Under the pieces are notes generated by a model, which made no database searches, was not told where the DNA came from, and was given only the letters and a program-made list of their open reading frames with translations. The position numbers and the translations under genes were made by a program. 64,000 bases of DNA from Litomosoides sigmodontis (taxonomy: Eukaryota; Nematoda; Chromadorea; Rhabditida; Onchocercidae), in NCBI GenBank assembly GCA_963070105.1, contig OY718808.1, forward strand, positions 6,797,738 through 6,861,737. Direction: 5' to 3'. Numbering within the stretch: the first letter of the stretch is position 1; each line of letters opens with the position of its first letter. Below, one piece after another: positions 12,273-25,873 of this stretch.

Positions 12273-15200
12273 ATGTTGAGTCGTTATTCATTTTTTCGAA
12301 AACATACATTGTGAAATCATTGAAAGTTTTAATATTTCGTCAGTTTACTTATCACTCAAAAATTACGCTGATGTAGCTTAGTCCATTTCAGCTCCAGTTT
12401 CGAGTATAGCAGAGAATTTGAATGTGGATTCGAAGCTGATACGTAATATTGGGATTATTGCGCATATTGATGCAGGGAAGACGACGGTTACAGAGCGCTT
12501 GTTATATCTTGCTGGTGCAACAAAGTTTTTAGGAAATGTTGATTCTGGTCTGTTGTTATGCTTCTAATATTATTTCAAGTATTTTACTTCGTTTATAAAT
12601 ATAGTTGAAAAAAGCTAGATTAATAGAACATAATTTGAGGAAATACTGTAACGGATTTTATGGAACTGGAACGTGAACGAGGCATTACAATACAGTCTGC
12701 AGCAGTAACCCTGTTTTGGAAAAAACATAGAGTCAATTTGATTGATACTCCTGGTCATGTCGACTTCACTCTAGAAGTACGTGCACACTGGATGAAATTT
12801 AATCCAGAATAAAATATACTGTCTTTATATAAATGTAAAGTAATCAGAATCATAAATTGAAATTGTGTCTTATGTAGAGCAGTTTAGGAGGGATTGAATT
12901 ATAAAAATTCCATGGGCGTCCTCTGTAATATCAAGTTCAAGTTACTTTTTTAGCCATTTATTTGCCGTGAACTGTTTGCTTTAGGTTGAAAGATGTCTTC
13001 GTGTCTTGGATGGTGCTGTAACTGTGTTGGACGCATCAGCCGGTGTGCAGGCGCAAACTATAACTGTATGGCGGCAAGCGAAGAAATTTTCTGTTCCGTC
13101 GGTTTTTTTTTTGAATAAAATGGATAAAAAAACTGCGGATTTTTGCAGATCTGTTGATTCGATAACAGAGAGATTGGGACTGGAAAATCCTATCAATGTA
13201 TGTTTCTTTTATTCTCGATCTCATATTCTTTGCAATTCTAAAGTAGATAAAGCCCATGTTTTTTCATTCATTGAAAATTTTTCATTCCTTTTTTGAAATG
13301 CGTTACGTTTCGTTATATATGACTAATTTTTTTAAGGTTTGTATCCCACTTAAACGTAAAGATAAACATGTTATGGCTGTTGCGGATGTAATCAACAAGC
13401 GTTACTTGAATTTTGATTTAGATGATAAAGCGAGATGGACTGATTTGAAAGAGGACTGTTTCCAGTGAGTTGCTTTTCTGGGTCAAATTTGTTATAGTTT
13501 TTATATATGCATATTTTGCTAAGTAGTAGCTAATATTACAGGGAGCGTAATTATACGATTCTAATAGAAAAAGGAACAGCTGTTGTGACTGAATTTTCAT
13601 ATTTAGATTTGAACAAATGATGGTCGCTCGAGAAGAAATGTTTTCAAAATTGGCGGATTTGGATGATCACTTTGCTGATCTATTTTTGCAAAGCAGTAGC
13701 GAAGATGATGCTTTGAATACAGAAGCCCTTAATGTTATGAGCCGACTTACGCTAACTCAGCGAGTTGTCCCGGTGGCTTGTGGATCGGCATTAAGGTAGG
13801 TTATTCATAACCTCATCGTCCAAATCGGAATAAAAGTTTTTTGCAGATGTGCACAATGTGTGAGTCCAGTCCTTGATTTGATCATCGGTTGTTTGCCTTG
13901 TCCGGCACAGAAGAGTGGTCTTGTTAATAAAGTTTTTGGAAACGACTTAAGTGCTCTGGTATTTAAGGCTAGTTGATATTGACCCAATTTATTAGCGTCA
14001 ACTTGCTAAGGTTATAACTAAAAATCTTTTTTCTAAGTGATTTCAGTTTGGAGTATTACCTCATTAAAACCAATCAAATTTTATTAATACAATTTTCGTT
14101 TCCTACTTATGTCTACATAATCTTCTTCTAACTAACTTCAAAAATGTAATACAGTACCTTGTTATAGAAATAGCAGGGCACTGCATTACTTTTTCTTCAC
14201 ATTTAGTATTGCAGATTAGACATGACAAAAGACTTGGACAGCTGACTTACGTACGTGTGTATACCGGTGAAATCAAGAATATGGATTCGTTATATAATGT
14301 TAGCAAGAGTGCTGTAGAAAATAAATTTAATGTTCATATTCCTCATAGTGATGAACTTCAGTCGACTTCATCTGTCAAGGTTTCTTATCGATTGACTTTC
14401 AGATTTCTCCATATTTTTTACTGATTTTCGAAATTTGGGAATGTCTTGTGATTGAATTATTCAAATTCATTTGCTTGTTGAATTTTCAATCACTCTTTCA
14501 TGTTCTTTTAGAAAAATTTTTCTATCTTCTGGCTTTAGGTGGTGCATTTTTGAAATGTTAAAGGAAAAACTTATTGTTACGATTCCTATGAAAAATTCTG
14601 TTACTGTAGGCAGGAAATATAGCCGTTCTAACAGGAATGAAATGTACGGTTACTGGTGACACACTTGTTGCAAACAAAAGAGCGGCTGAATTGGCAAATG
14701 AAAGGCGTCAGAAGCTGACCGATGAAGATCTTGCTGGAGTTTACAATTTGTTCTCCCAAACTGTAAAAATTATTCATTTGCTTTTTTAATACAATTTAGA
14801 CGAATTCAATAAAAGATTCTTTTTTTCAATCAAGTTTCAAAGATTTTGAAATACTTAATAGGACTACATAGATTTTAATAAATTTTTACTTGGTTTTCTA
14901 AGAACAGAAAGAAAACTCTGTGATTTTAAAGTCTACAGGTCATCGTGCACATTCAGTCGCTTCTGTAAAATCTATTTTGCTAGCGGGCATTGAAACACCT
15001 GATCCAGTTTATTTTTGCACTGCGGAAGCTCCATCTGAAACATCTAATGTGAAGTTTGAGAAAGTAAGAAAGTTAAACAGTTACTTTTTACTTTTGTAAA
15101 TTCGCTACTTGAACAGAATTTAGTCTTGGATTTTGTTTATGATTTGGAAATTTTTTCTGAATTAAGTTTTGAAATTACTAAAAGTTTTAAAATTAGTGCT

Positions 15201-16932
15201 TTGTTTTTTGAATCTTTGCAACATAAGTTTACAACATATTTTCTATTAATATGACAGAGTTTTGCATAAAGTAATTTAGTTAATGTTTCTAAGTTGAATA
15301 TTTTATAGGCTTTACAAGAGCTAGCAATAGAGGATCCATCCCTGCAAGTACGTTATGACAATGAGTTAGGTCAAACTGTTATTGGTGCAATGGGAGAACT
15401 GCATGTTGAAGTTATCAGAGATAGACTTCGTCGTGATTATGGCTTGAATGTTTTCATGGGGCCGTTACAGGTTTTTAAGTTCTTCCTTTGTCAATTATTA
15501 AAGGGTGAGACTTTAGATAATTTGGGTTCAAAGGGAAGAAGTGAAATTCTAAGTATTGTTGGTTTGCTTGAATAAATTTTGTTCCAGGTTGCATATCGCG
15601 AAGTGATTGAGAATGAAGTTACAAACACCACAATTCTGAATGCTACATTTGGTGAGAGTGAAATGAAACATGAGTGTAGGATTTCTTTTATCCTTAAGCC
15701 TAACAAGAACAGTGGAAAATTTAAGCAGGTTTGTACTATATTTTTGTCTAAATAAAAGGTGATATGAAACGGAGTATGTCGATTGGTAAGCATGCTAATT
15801 ATGTCTTCAATAACTTTTGCATTGCAGTTAGGGGGTAGCACAGCTTTCATTACCATCGAAACACTGATGTTATTTGTAATATCCTTTTTTAACGCAGTTT
15901 GTTAGCTGCATTTGCGCATTATTCATTCCTAAAGAAATATCAACTAGGTATTAACCGATGAAATCCCATTGAATATTAGTTTGAAATGGCACAATACCAT
16001 AACTGTTAGAAAATTCAGGTGTTTTTACGTACGTACATAATGTAGATACCAGTAAAGATCTGCTACGGTATATTCAAGGTTCTACTGATTCACTGCGCTG
16101 GTTAGGCTTTTCATAGAAACAAAAATAAGGTATCGGAGATTATTGGTAAAGTATTAAAAAATGTACGTAATTTGCATTGTTTTATCTTTGTTAATTACTA
16201 GTTTTAACGCATATGATAGCATTTCAGGTTGCGATACTTTTGGATGATAATAATGAATATGCGGGTGTTGGCATACGTGAAAGTTGGTTGAATGCAATTA
16301 ATGAGGGTTGTACTAATGCTCTCTGTGCAGGACCACTAGCGGGTTTTACGGTTTATGATATTGATGTGATACTAACAGATTTTGTGGCGAGCGGGAAGCG
16401 GTTGAATCCTGCAGTAATATCGGCTACAGCAAGTAAATGCACAACTGAAGCTTTACAAAAGGTTGGCACTCACTTGTTGGAGCCTATAATGGATTCCGAG
16501 GTAATGTCTGAACTTTTTCTTTTATTTTCTTTCTGGAATTTATAAAAGTTTTGGTGCGATTAAATAAGCAGATAACCTTGCAATGCATAGTTGAATGCAA
16601 ATATTAGGTCAAATACAATGAGCGTTATTGAAACTTATTTGTGACAACTATTTCAGGTGGTCACAACAAGTAAAAATTACGCAGATATGATAGTGAAGGA
16701 AGTTTATAAGCGGCGAGGCATTGTGTCAGGGGCTGGGATAGAATGTCTCGGTGATACATATGTTGTTCGATGTATTATGCCACTTGCTGAATTACAAGGA
16801 TTCTCCAAAAACATTCGCATTATAACTTCGGGAAATACAAGCATTCATTTGGAAGTTGCTGGATATCAAGATATAAGCGAGCAAAAACAAAAAGAAATTG
16901 TAAATTTAACAAGATTAGGTATCACTGATTAG
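12273..16932 (+). CDS. GFM2: Mitochondrial elongation factor G2 / ribosome-releasing factor 2
   Basis: Translational GTPase that, with the recycling factor RRF, splits mitochondrial ribosomes after termination. Fourteen exons are modelled: 12392-12547, 12640-12776, 12985-13197, 13337-13464, 13607-13795, 13847-13967, 14215-14379, 14610-14762, 14908-15063, 15309-15470, 15588-15728, 16228-16500, 16657-16932, plus a short first exon. GTPase motifs are clear: AHIDAGKT (P-loop), DTPGH and [21 protein letters not shown] and the C-terminal GNTSIHLE region fit GFM2 better than EF-G1, which has a different switch-proximal sequence. The proposed start, ATG at 12273, opens a short basic mitochondrial presequence ([12 protein letters not shown]), but its donor does not join in phase with 12392, so the true first exon is unsettled. 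The intron after 13967 appears to begin with GC. Confidence 0.92.
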
Positions 16933-18271
16933 GCTCTGAATTTGTTAGTGCGAGCAACCTCCTTCAGTAATGTCGGTTGCTGCCTGCCTCTGTAAAAAAT
17001 ACCACTTTCTTGATTGTTTTTATTGTGCTGTTCTTAACTTTGTTGCTTATATTCTAATAAACTTATTGTATGTGATATTCGTTGTTTTGGTTAAGATGCT
17101 GCTGAAATTTGTTCAGTAAAAAGAACAGTACGAAACGATGAACATTCGTAATAAAGAGAGGTATTCTATTCCAAGAGCGTGTTGTGATGACGCACTCTCT
17201 GAGCGTTAGTTATGTCCTCTTAACTGATGCGTATGGAAATCAATTAAATTCAAGTTTCATGTTTATTTGCAGAACTATAATTTAGAATAACATTCGTATG
17301 TGAGTGTCTGAGTACGTAATTTTTAGCATCACTATGTCAGATGGTTATACATTCTCGTTAGCGTTTAATTTCCATTTCACTCTTTCGACTTCTGTTCTTT
17401 TTTCATGTATGTTTCGTATAATTGAGTCTGAAATCAGCAGAAAAATGTCAAATCATAAACTTCAATGGTGACAGTTCGATATTTGATAACTCAAGGACAG
17501 ATGCGGGACCAAGTACGGGATTTCTACTCTGCACTAATTCCAATTCTCTTACAGACTGCGCTTTGCAAGTATGAAGTGATATCTGCGACTTTCTTCAGCG
17601 TTTCAGTGAATCTTTTTGTTCTTCAATTTTAGGAATTTTTATAGAACTGTTTGTCGTTCCTTTCAGCAGGCTAATTTCAACATTCTAGTCGTATTATTTC
17701 TTGTTACGGGAAAGTTACATTAGAATTTCATTCCTCCAGCGCTCCGTTGCACCTCAGATGGACAGCAGGGACAGATAACTTCGATTAAATTCTATTGCTA
17801 ACACTAAGATAAGGTTGTGCTAAATATCCATAGTGTCGTATGCACTAAATTACATTTGTTATTTGCTAATGACAGTAATGAGCCAGTATTTTTCTTGTCG
17901 TAAACTAAACTCTTATTTACCAGCGTACTTTGATTAACTCAACCGGAATTGCTGCTCACCGTAATAATCTGCAACATTTCATTATCGGTCATCAATGAGC
18001 TCTACATCAACAATTCCCAGAAGATAGAATGCAATTTACCATTCAAATTGATTTCAGTTCGATTTTGATTTAAAGATTAATGCAAGTTTAGATGATCCAT
18101 TAGAGTGATTTTTTTGTAAAATCTTTTTTATAAGTGAGTAAGTATATGTTGCATCGTAAACAAAGAGATTTGAAAAATAACTGACCAAACCAGAATTTCA
18201 TTCATACATCACAATTCTCCTCTCCACTATTTTCACTTACTCTAAAATCTAATCAACTAGTTGAAGTTGAA

Positions 18272-18310
18272 ATGAGAGAGGGAGAGAGAGAGAGAAAGCG
18301 AGAGGGCGAG
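18272..18310. repeat. GA-rich microsatellite-like tract
   Basis: Purine tract of GAGAGAGA with a few interruptions (gggagagagagagagaaagcgagagg). Confidence 0.8.
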
Positions 18311-19781
18311 GAATTTTTCAATCCCAAAGAACAACTTCATATTAGACAAAAAAAAAACGTCATAAAGTTTGTACTTCGAAATTTAACAATGACAAATGAC
18401 CGAAAGTACCGGGAAGAGTTTTTACTCGGGATTTTGGACGTCGCAATGAAACGAACTAATTTCTGTCGTATCAACGACAGTTACTTACTAATTAGCTCGC
18501 ACCTTCTTCCTGCAATTTATTTTCCCCGAATGAAAGAAGCAATAAAATCGTCAGAATAGTTATGTGGCCGTGCGGACTTCTCGTGCATAATGGGAGAGAC
18601 TCTTTGCTTCACACTTGCACAAAGCGTTTCAAGCGTAGAAGCTAAATTTGAACATTGTGCTTAAAATTAAACTAATCCATTTTAGCCTAAGTTAAACTCA
18701 TTCCTTAATAACATTTATAAGTTGAAAATTAAATGAAAATTTGAGTAGCTTGTATTTGTTGTACAAAAAAGTTTAGGAATCTAAGAAGTGTTTCTCTCTT
18801 TTTTTTTTGTAATTAAGCTAAGACAATTTCCCATTGAAATGAACATTTGACAATTTTAATTTCATTAAATTCAGCATCACTTTTTAACAGCGTTTTTAGA
18901 TCTTTCATAAACGTTGCGAAATACAATTCCTAATAATCGTTCTTCCTATTTCTCAATCCTTTTTTACTACTTTCTTCCGATTTTGACGATCGATAAAAGT
19001 GACACTTACATTCTTTCACTTACATTTTTTTTACAAACTCTTTTATCTGTAGCATTTACAGCACAGTGAATTCGACCTATCTTATTAGCAATTATTGCTC
19101 TGTTAGTTTATGGAATTATTTCGAGTGAAATTTCAAAGCAGCAATAACATATGCTCTTATTAGTATTAAAGTTTTACGTCAGGCGGAATATTTTAAAAAT
19201 TTAAAGAGGAAATTTAACTATCTGCACAACATTGTACTATGAATCTCGCCTCGCATATTTTCCACATTTCAACTGGAAATTTTGTTGGAAAACAAGAATG
19301 AATGAGTGAAAACTTCAGCGGTACAATGATCCATCTCTAATCGATTTCAATTTATTCATTGATTTCCCTATTTCCATTTTAAATGATCAGTACTTTCATT
19401 CCATGATGTACCAATTACTATCAACCTGGTAAATTCAACGTTTAAAAAGAGAGATTAAAGAAGAAAAGTCCGATAGCGCAAAAGGCGAAAATTTTATTGT
19501 CTTTTTCGCTCCAAAAAAAAACTCTCTTCCAACTTTTTTTTTTGTAAGTGATTTTCATTTAAATGAAAAAAATATTTTCAACGAGTTTTTTTTTGTTCTG
19601 TTAATAACAAATTACTCTCACAGTACTAATCCTCGAACATTTCAATGAATTTGTGTTTTGATTTTCTCACCTGAACTGTTTTATCTGTTGTTGCGGCGGG
19701 ATTTGTCAATGTCTTGAACGAAACGAATCTTTTCATTTTTCCTTGTCTTTCCTTTTTTTTGTTTCTTTTTTTTAAAAAAAA

Positions 19782-19871
19782 GTGTGTTACCTATTTTGTA
19801 AGAAGGATAAACGTTCTTTTTTTTTAAAAAAAAAAAACGTTTATCCTCCCTATAAAATAGGTAATGCACAT
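19782..19871. repeat. Long imperfect inverted repeat (hairpin), about 40-base arms
   Basis: The left arm (19782-19825) holds GTTACCTATTTT and AGGATAAACGTT followed by T's. The right arm (19826-19871) holds the reverse complement in the opposite order (AACGTTTATCCT, AAAATAGGTAA) preceded by A's. The arms differ at only a few positions, and the centre is the T-run/A-run junction with almost no loop. The same protein-like frame therefore appears on both strands. Candidates are a short palindromic element (MITE-like) or a small hairpin RNA. No target-site duplication was evident. Confidence 0.85.
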
Positions 19872-21088
19872 GATCGAAATTTTTTAATTTATGATACAAT
19901 GTTGATCATCACAAATGCATTTGGTAAATTAGAGAATATAAAAGGGATGATCGATCTCGATTTCGATTTCGGAGCATGCAGTCGACCGCAATTCATTTCA
20001 ACCCTTTTGACCCCGCGCCATCTCAACGATTACCCAGTTATTTCGACGAATTGACAACTGAACACCATGCAACTTTTTCCCCGCATTTTATTCATTTTAA
20101 CTTGCCTGTTTAAAATTGATCAACAACATGTATTGTGTGCGCGAATCTGCCTAAACATATAACCTTCAGGTGTGTTAACACAGTTATTTCAGTGGGAGGA
20201 GAAAATTGTTCAATGTAATTTCTCGTACTCTTTTATTTTAACAAAAAATTGACGTAATTAACGAGTGGATAAAATTAATCGTTTGTTGTGAAATAACGGA
20301 CGAGATTATTAGGCCAATGAAGGTTTTTGTTAATCTTATTGGTTTGAACGATTGATTTTTCTCTAAAAATTGAAGGGTTTATTTTTGAACGAAAAAAAGT
20401 TTTGCCGATAAGTGACAACGATTAATATGCGATTACATGCCTTTTAAACTTATTTAACGCCTTTTTCGGTAGTATTTGTTGAAAAGAGTGAAGTAAAATG
20501 ACGACGAAAAACGAAGTAACATCCGTTTGAAATGATTTTCCAAAGCGTTTAGTAAAGAGAGAGCATGAAAATTCTTCTTCCATCCCTCCCTTTATCCCAA
20601 ACTGTAAGAACTAGTTTTCTCGACCAAATGAAATACTGATGGTTGTAGTGAGCAGAGACTCCTGGATGGCAGTGTTTGGTATGGTATTGTGCGGCACATT
20701 ACAGTTTCAATCTCATTTACTTCACGTTATGCTTTGGCCAGTGCTTTTTTTCTTCCGCTACTGAATATTAGGGCGAGTAGGAGAAGCTTAATCGAAGCAT
20801 GGAGAAAACTTTCCACTCCTTCTCTTATAGCACATTTCGTTTGAGAAGACAAGGAAGGAAGGAAGGGAGGACATGTGCAATGATGGGAATAGCTATTCTG
20901 AAAATACGGTGAATTCTGACTTTGCTTTAGAGTGAAAATTAATTACTTCAACAAATTTTTATCCTTTCGAATTCTCGTCTCTAAATTAATCGCATGTCAT
21001 TTCACACACCGACGCTGTTATCCGTCCTCTTTTTTTGTATTTCCGCCAAAATTATGTTTAGAAAAATTATGAATTTTACAGCAACACA

Positions 21089-24000
21089 ATGAAACATTGG
21101 TTGGCATTGTACTTTATTATGGCCATTTATGTGGTAAGTTAATTTGTAAAATTTTTCGTCTTTTCAATATTTTCCCTCCTAATTACTGAAGTATACAGGA
21201 CGAAGTTGATTGTTGCGAATGTCTAATTCACTCTTTTGTCCTTTCCCACTTGGTATTAATCAAATAATGCAAGCAAAGCGAGCTTAAATTGTGCTTAAAC
21301 TCCAAATATAATTTAAAAAAGAAGAGAGATCAATCTCCTACCTTGTAGTGCTGACCTTCAGGTTTAATTAATGTCACATATCTACGTATGCATCCTTTCC
21401 CGATAACATCAATGACCAGCAATCTATCGTTCAATCAAATATCTGCAGAATCTGATAGCGATCGTTACTTCCATTAACGAAAAGCATTTTTCAATAAAAT
21501 TTGATAATTCAACTCATATTTTTTTTCAATTTTCATTGTTGGGAAAAGTGCTTGTACAATTACAAAATCCACGTACCGTATCTTTTCATTTAATAGAATT
21601 TTGCACGATTTGAGGTATTTATTGTCATTTTATGCTTAAAATTTTGTGCAACATCCAACGATCACACGGACAGAACGACAAGTCCAATCAATCGCAAACA
21701 TCTTTTTCAAAATATCACTTATATTTCGGAATAAGTAGTCATTTGTTAGAAGTTATTATCGTCGAACATTCATCTCATCTCAGTTGACTTTTTCGCTACA
21801 AAGTAACTGTGATTGGTGAAGGAAAGGAATTGGAATGCTGAAATTCATTGATACATAATTTTTTTTGAGTTATGTGTTTGATCAAAATGCTATTTTTTTA
21901 CATTAGCAATTGAATTATTAAATTCAGAATTTTTAATAGGGCTATGACATAATTTCAACTAATTGCAGTCCGCCTCAAACTTCTATAGCTCTTCTGATTA
22001 GAGCATTCTGAATTTTAAACTTTAAATGATACATTGATATAAATTATTGAGTGAACACTAATAGGTAAACAGAGGTGGCGTAGCCACTAAAGGAATTTGA
22101 AATGAGGCATCAAACATTGATTTTTCGAAATCATTCGTCTGCTCGAAGTATTATTAACAATATCATAAAACTTTTTAGGTTCTATCTTCCATTGAATAAG
22201 TTAAAGAGAATTTATCCTTTGATTGATGAAGAAGCCGACTCAGTCGTTTATTTATTTACTCTTTCTTCTTGAAAATTCAAGAATATTATTTATAAATTTA
22301 CAGGCACTTAGCTGGTGCGACAGTTGCTCCTCTCTTTTCGACAGTCATATGCAATGCATTAAAAATAATGTTTCCGAAAATTATGATAGTTTTGAAAAAG
22401 AAATCAAAGAACATAATCGGTTATCTTTTTAATTAATAATTAAATGCTTTGTTGATATTATGTTGTAAGGACTGAAGTGCTTGCAAGACCATACATTTTA
22501 ATTTTACAAATGAATTCATTGAAAAATAGGGGCATACCTTATACCGCTCCAACTTTTCCAATAATTTCAGTTTGATAAATTGAAAATTTTCTCGTAGAGT
22601 AATAATTAATTTAAATATGAAGGGAAAATTTTCTGAATAACAAGTTTTTTAAACGTAATTAATTATTTAATTTAACAGTCTTACAATCAAATCGTGTTTT
22701 GCTCAAACTATTGCGGATGGCACCCAGAAAAATCGATGTGTTTTAGCGCTCTCTGATTTGGAGAATAAAGCTTGGGATCGTAACGGTCCGTTACGTGATT
22801 GCTCAATTTGTCGAACGGTTGTCCAAATTTTCCACAAATTTATTTCGTGCTTATTTGTTTAGTTAGTGGAAAATAATTAAATGAAATTGTTAATTGTAGT
22901 AATTTTACGAATGCAACAGTTCAAGAACATTTCACTTGCGTAATTTTTAACTAAATCATGAACTTTTTCAGTAATAAATTCGCTAAGCTTCACTTAATTA
23001 ATCAATTATTATTGGGAAAGTTTTAAATAAATTGAATTAAAACAGTAAAATAAAATTAATTAATTAATTACAGTTTGCTAATGGCGCAATTAAAGCAATG
23101 TTATCGACCTCTGCCGAGGAACAGAAATGTATACGATCAGAGTTTTCCAAAGCTGTCAAATTGGAAGCGGAATATTGCTTGCGAGATAAGATAAGCAATT
23201 TTGAGGGCATTCCTGAATTTCCGGATTTCGAAGAAGGTTCATACCAGTTTAAGGATGAAGTGTAAGTGTATGCTACGTTCGAATAAGAGCCTACCTGTCT
23301 GCTTCTTTGGATTATTCGAACTTAACAATGTGGAATCACTTCAGAATCAGCTCGATCTCAGATCACATCATAATCTACAGCCGTCTGGCATTCTGCAGTG
23401 AGCGGAAACCGGAACGTGCGGAAGCTACACGACGATGCTTGAAGAATCCATTCAATGGCTACCTTGCAAAGCACTGCAATGGTTCAAACTTCAATTATTA
23501 GTTAGAATGAGCAAAATTTCACTCAAAATTTTCTAGATGATTTTTGATGAAAAATTAATTTCAACAAATTGTAGTGAAGACGAGATAAACGTTGGCATTA
23601 GAGATAGATCATTCACTCAGCTAATTAAATTCTTTCGCTGCAAGAGGTTTTGGTTTGCATCATTAGTGATTACCAAACACTGATTCTCTTCCTAGTTATT
23701 TCAATAAAAATTTTCACCTCAGCAGCCCATATGCCTATCTGAATGGTTCTTGATGGAATCAAACTCTGTTTTGCAGTTTTGAAGAGCTGTGAAAGTCAAA
23801 TCCCAGAAAGTTGTCGAGCAAAAATTTTGCAGCTGAGGAGAGAAACGTGCAAATGCGTTGGAACTGCTCAGGCTGAACTGAAAAAACGACTTGCTTCAAT
23901 CGCGCATGCTATCAAAGATGTCTGTGTTAAAAATTACTTATTTGAATTGTTGAAAGAGAGCTTAGTAATTTATTAGAAATAGCGAGTAGTCATCTTAGCT

Positions 24001-25873
24001 GCGCCACATACAATTAGCGCAGTTTCTACTGGAATTACCACCACACGTCATGTGTCTGTCATTTACAATTTTTCATTTTTCAACCTTCCCTCCTCAACAT
24101 TAATCAAACAACTCACACTCGCTGTAATTGGGAAAAAAAGAGGTTTGAATTAAAAAGAAACAAAAAGTACAAATCGGTGAAAAAAGTCTCTTACCAAATT
24201 ACGTAATCAAAAAAATTGATAAAATTTAAAGTTAACAATAAACAAACAAAAAAAAAACAAAAAACAATGCTAAGAATTAAAGTTAATTCGGAAAACTTTC
24301 TGAAAGGTTAATGAAATTTTGATTGCTAACCTTGTCAGTTCCTCTGAAACGTGCAATTAATTCTTCCTCAGTGATTTGTTTTTGTTCTGATCGCTTATCA
24401 GATCGTAACGATCATCATAACTTCCTCTCTTCAACGAGCGTCTTCAGCGATCGCAAATCATTTTCAAATACTTAATTTGTCTTGAATTCCTACAGCAGTT
24501 TCAGCTTTTTGTAAGCCAAAATTGCAACTTTTATGATTTTTTGTAGGAAAAACATACAGAATTGAAGGAAATAAGGGTGCAATGAATGCTCTTTTTTCTG
24601 AGTATTTTCAATAAATGTTGAAAGAATTTACACTTTTAGAGAAAGTTATATGAATTTCTATCCAACTAATGGAAAGTGATGAATGAAATACCTCCCACAT
24701 TAGCTTACATTTTTATTTTGTTTAAAAATACATTTATTCTGTGAAAGATTAAACTAAATTAATAATTAAAGAAGGCTTTCTAATTGTTTTAGAATAGCAA
24801 GAAACGACTGTTTCATTTCCCTCTGTGATATGCTATTTTGAACTTTAGTTAAGGCATAAAATATGCAATATAATATTTATCTATTCATTTATGTATATCA
24901 CACATATCCACGTCTTCATGTTCAGTAGTTATTTGCTTACTCTGATAGCAACTTTTGCAATTTTCGAAATTTTCGGTTCGGTAATACGTCGAAAGCAAAT
25001 GAAATCACGTAACATTATAACCCACGTATGCTTTAAATTAGGTATTGCTTAAATATTGTTTCAGTCATCGGTAACTTGCAGTTTAAGACACAGCTTTTAA
25101 TCGTTCCAATAATTTTGCTTGTTATTAGGACATCATTTAATGAGTTCAGTGGAGTGTTTCAGGCTATTGACAATAGCGGACGTGGTGCAGCGTCGATCGG
25201 TGGTGGTAGTAAAGTCGATCAGTGCGCATCAAACATCAAAACTTTGGTGTTAGTTTACTATTTAGAATGTCTGAATTCCTTTTCGAAATCTTTTACTTTT
25301 CAACTTTTCATCGCTTCTGTGCTTCTTGTGCTATTCCCAGCGCTAAATAGCATTCTCCGTAGCAAAAAGTATGCGTGAAATGAGACGTACATTTATTTAT
25401 ATTGCATAATATTAACAGTTAAATGTTCTTGCATTTAATGCCATTTAGGAGGACGCCGGTGAACGACTGGATTGAGGTTGTCGATAAGACACTTGAAAAA
25501 TGCTTGAAGAAAAAGCCGTCAGGGCAAAATCTGGGCCTGGATTCGCTCGTCAACGTTGGTTGCCGAAAGGTTTTAGTTTCGAAAACTTCTTTTTCTCGAA
25601 AAATCTCATTAACGTTACTGAGCTAAAGCTACAAGTGATTGAAGATGAAAGTGATTTTTTTCGGAACTGAATTCAAAAGACGATAGTAATGTTAAGTTTT
25701 TCTGAAGTCAAATGTCAAAGTAATCGGCGAAGTTCATTTTCAAGGTAATTGCTGATACTACGGGAACAGCACACATACAGTTGAAGACAGGATTTGATTT
25801 CATTAACAATTTAATAGATGCAATGGTGGACCGATCAAGGCGTTTCTGTGGTGGCGCATATTGTGTTGAATAA
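21089..25873 (+). CDS. Predicted secreted cysteine-rich protein, unrecognised family
   Basis: Eight exons join in phase to about 328 residues: 21089-21133, 22304-22419, 22679-22817, 23074-23236, 23777-23964, 25163-25248, 25449-25569, 25745-25873. Exon 1 starts after TTTTACAG (possible spliced-leader site) and encodes a hydrophobic signal peptide (MKHWLALYFIMAIYV). The mature part has roughly 20 cysteines, with pairs such as CDSC, CSIC and CKC, and amphipathic stretches between them. It ends in a TAA overlapped by AATAAA. I do not recognise the family; the spacing suggests disulphide-bonded helical domains, which is inference. The donor of exon 4 (23236) is a weak GTTCAT chosen for phase. Exons 1-5 and 6-8 are separated by 1.2 kb and could be two genes: a stop (TAG) lies 11 bases after the exon 5 donor. 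Confidence 0.6.

Larger units (their letters stand above)
16933..21088. other. 4.1 kb intergenic region
   Basis: Downstream of GFM2, with an AATAAA-like signal near 17055. Contents: a GA-rich stretch (18272-18310), several short A/T runs and the hairpin at 19782-19871. Open frames here (for example 18272-18559) lack splice context or family similarity. The right part should hold the promoter of the secreted-protein gene that starts at 21089. Confidence 0.5.

Noticed and set aside
18272..18559. Plus-strand frame beginning MREGERERKREGEE
   Set aside because: The start is a GA microsatellite; the rest shows no domain or splice logic.
19681..20054. Two overlapping open frames on opposite strands sharing a KKKNVYP-YKIGN motif
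   Set aside because: Both are readings of the same inverted repeat, not related genes.
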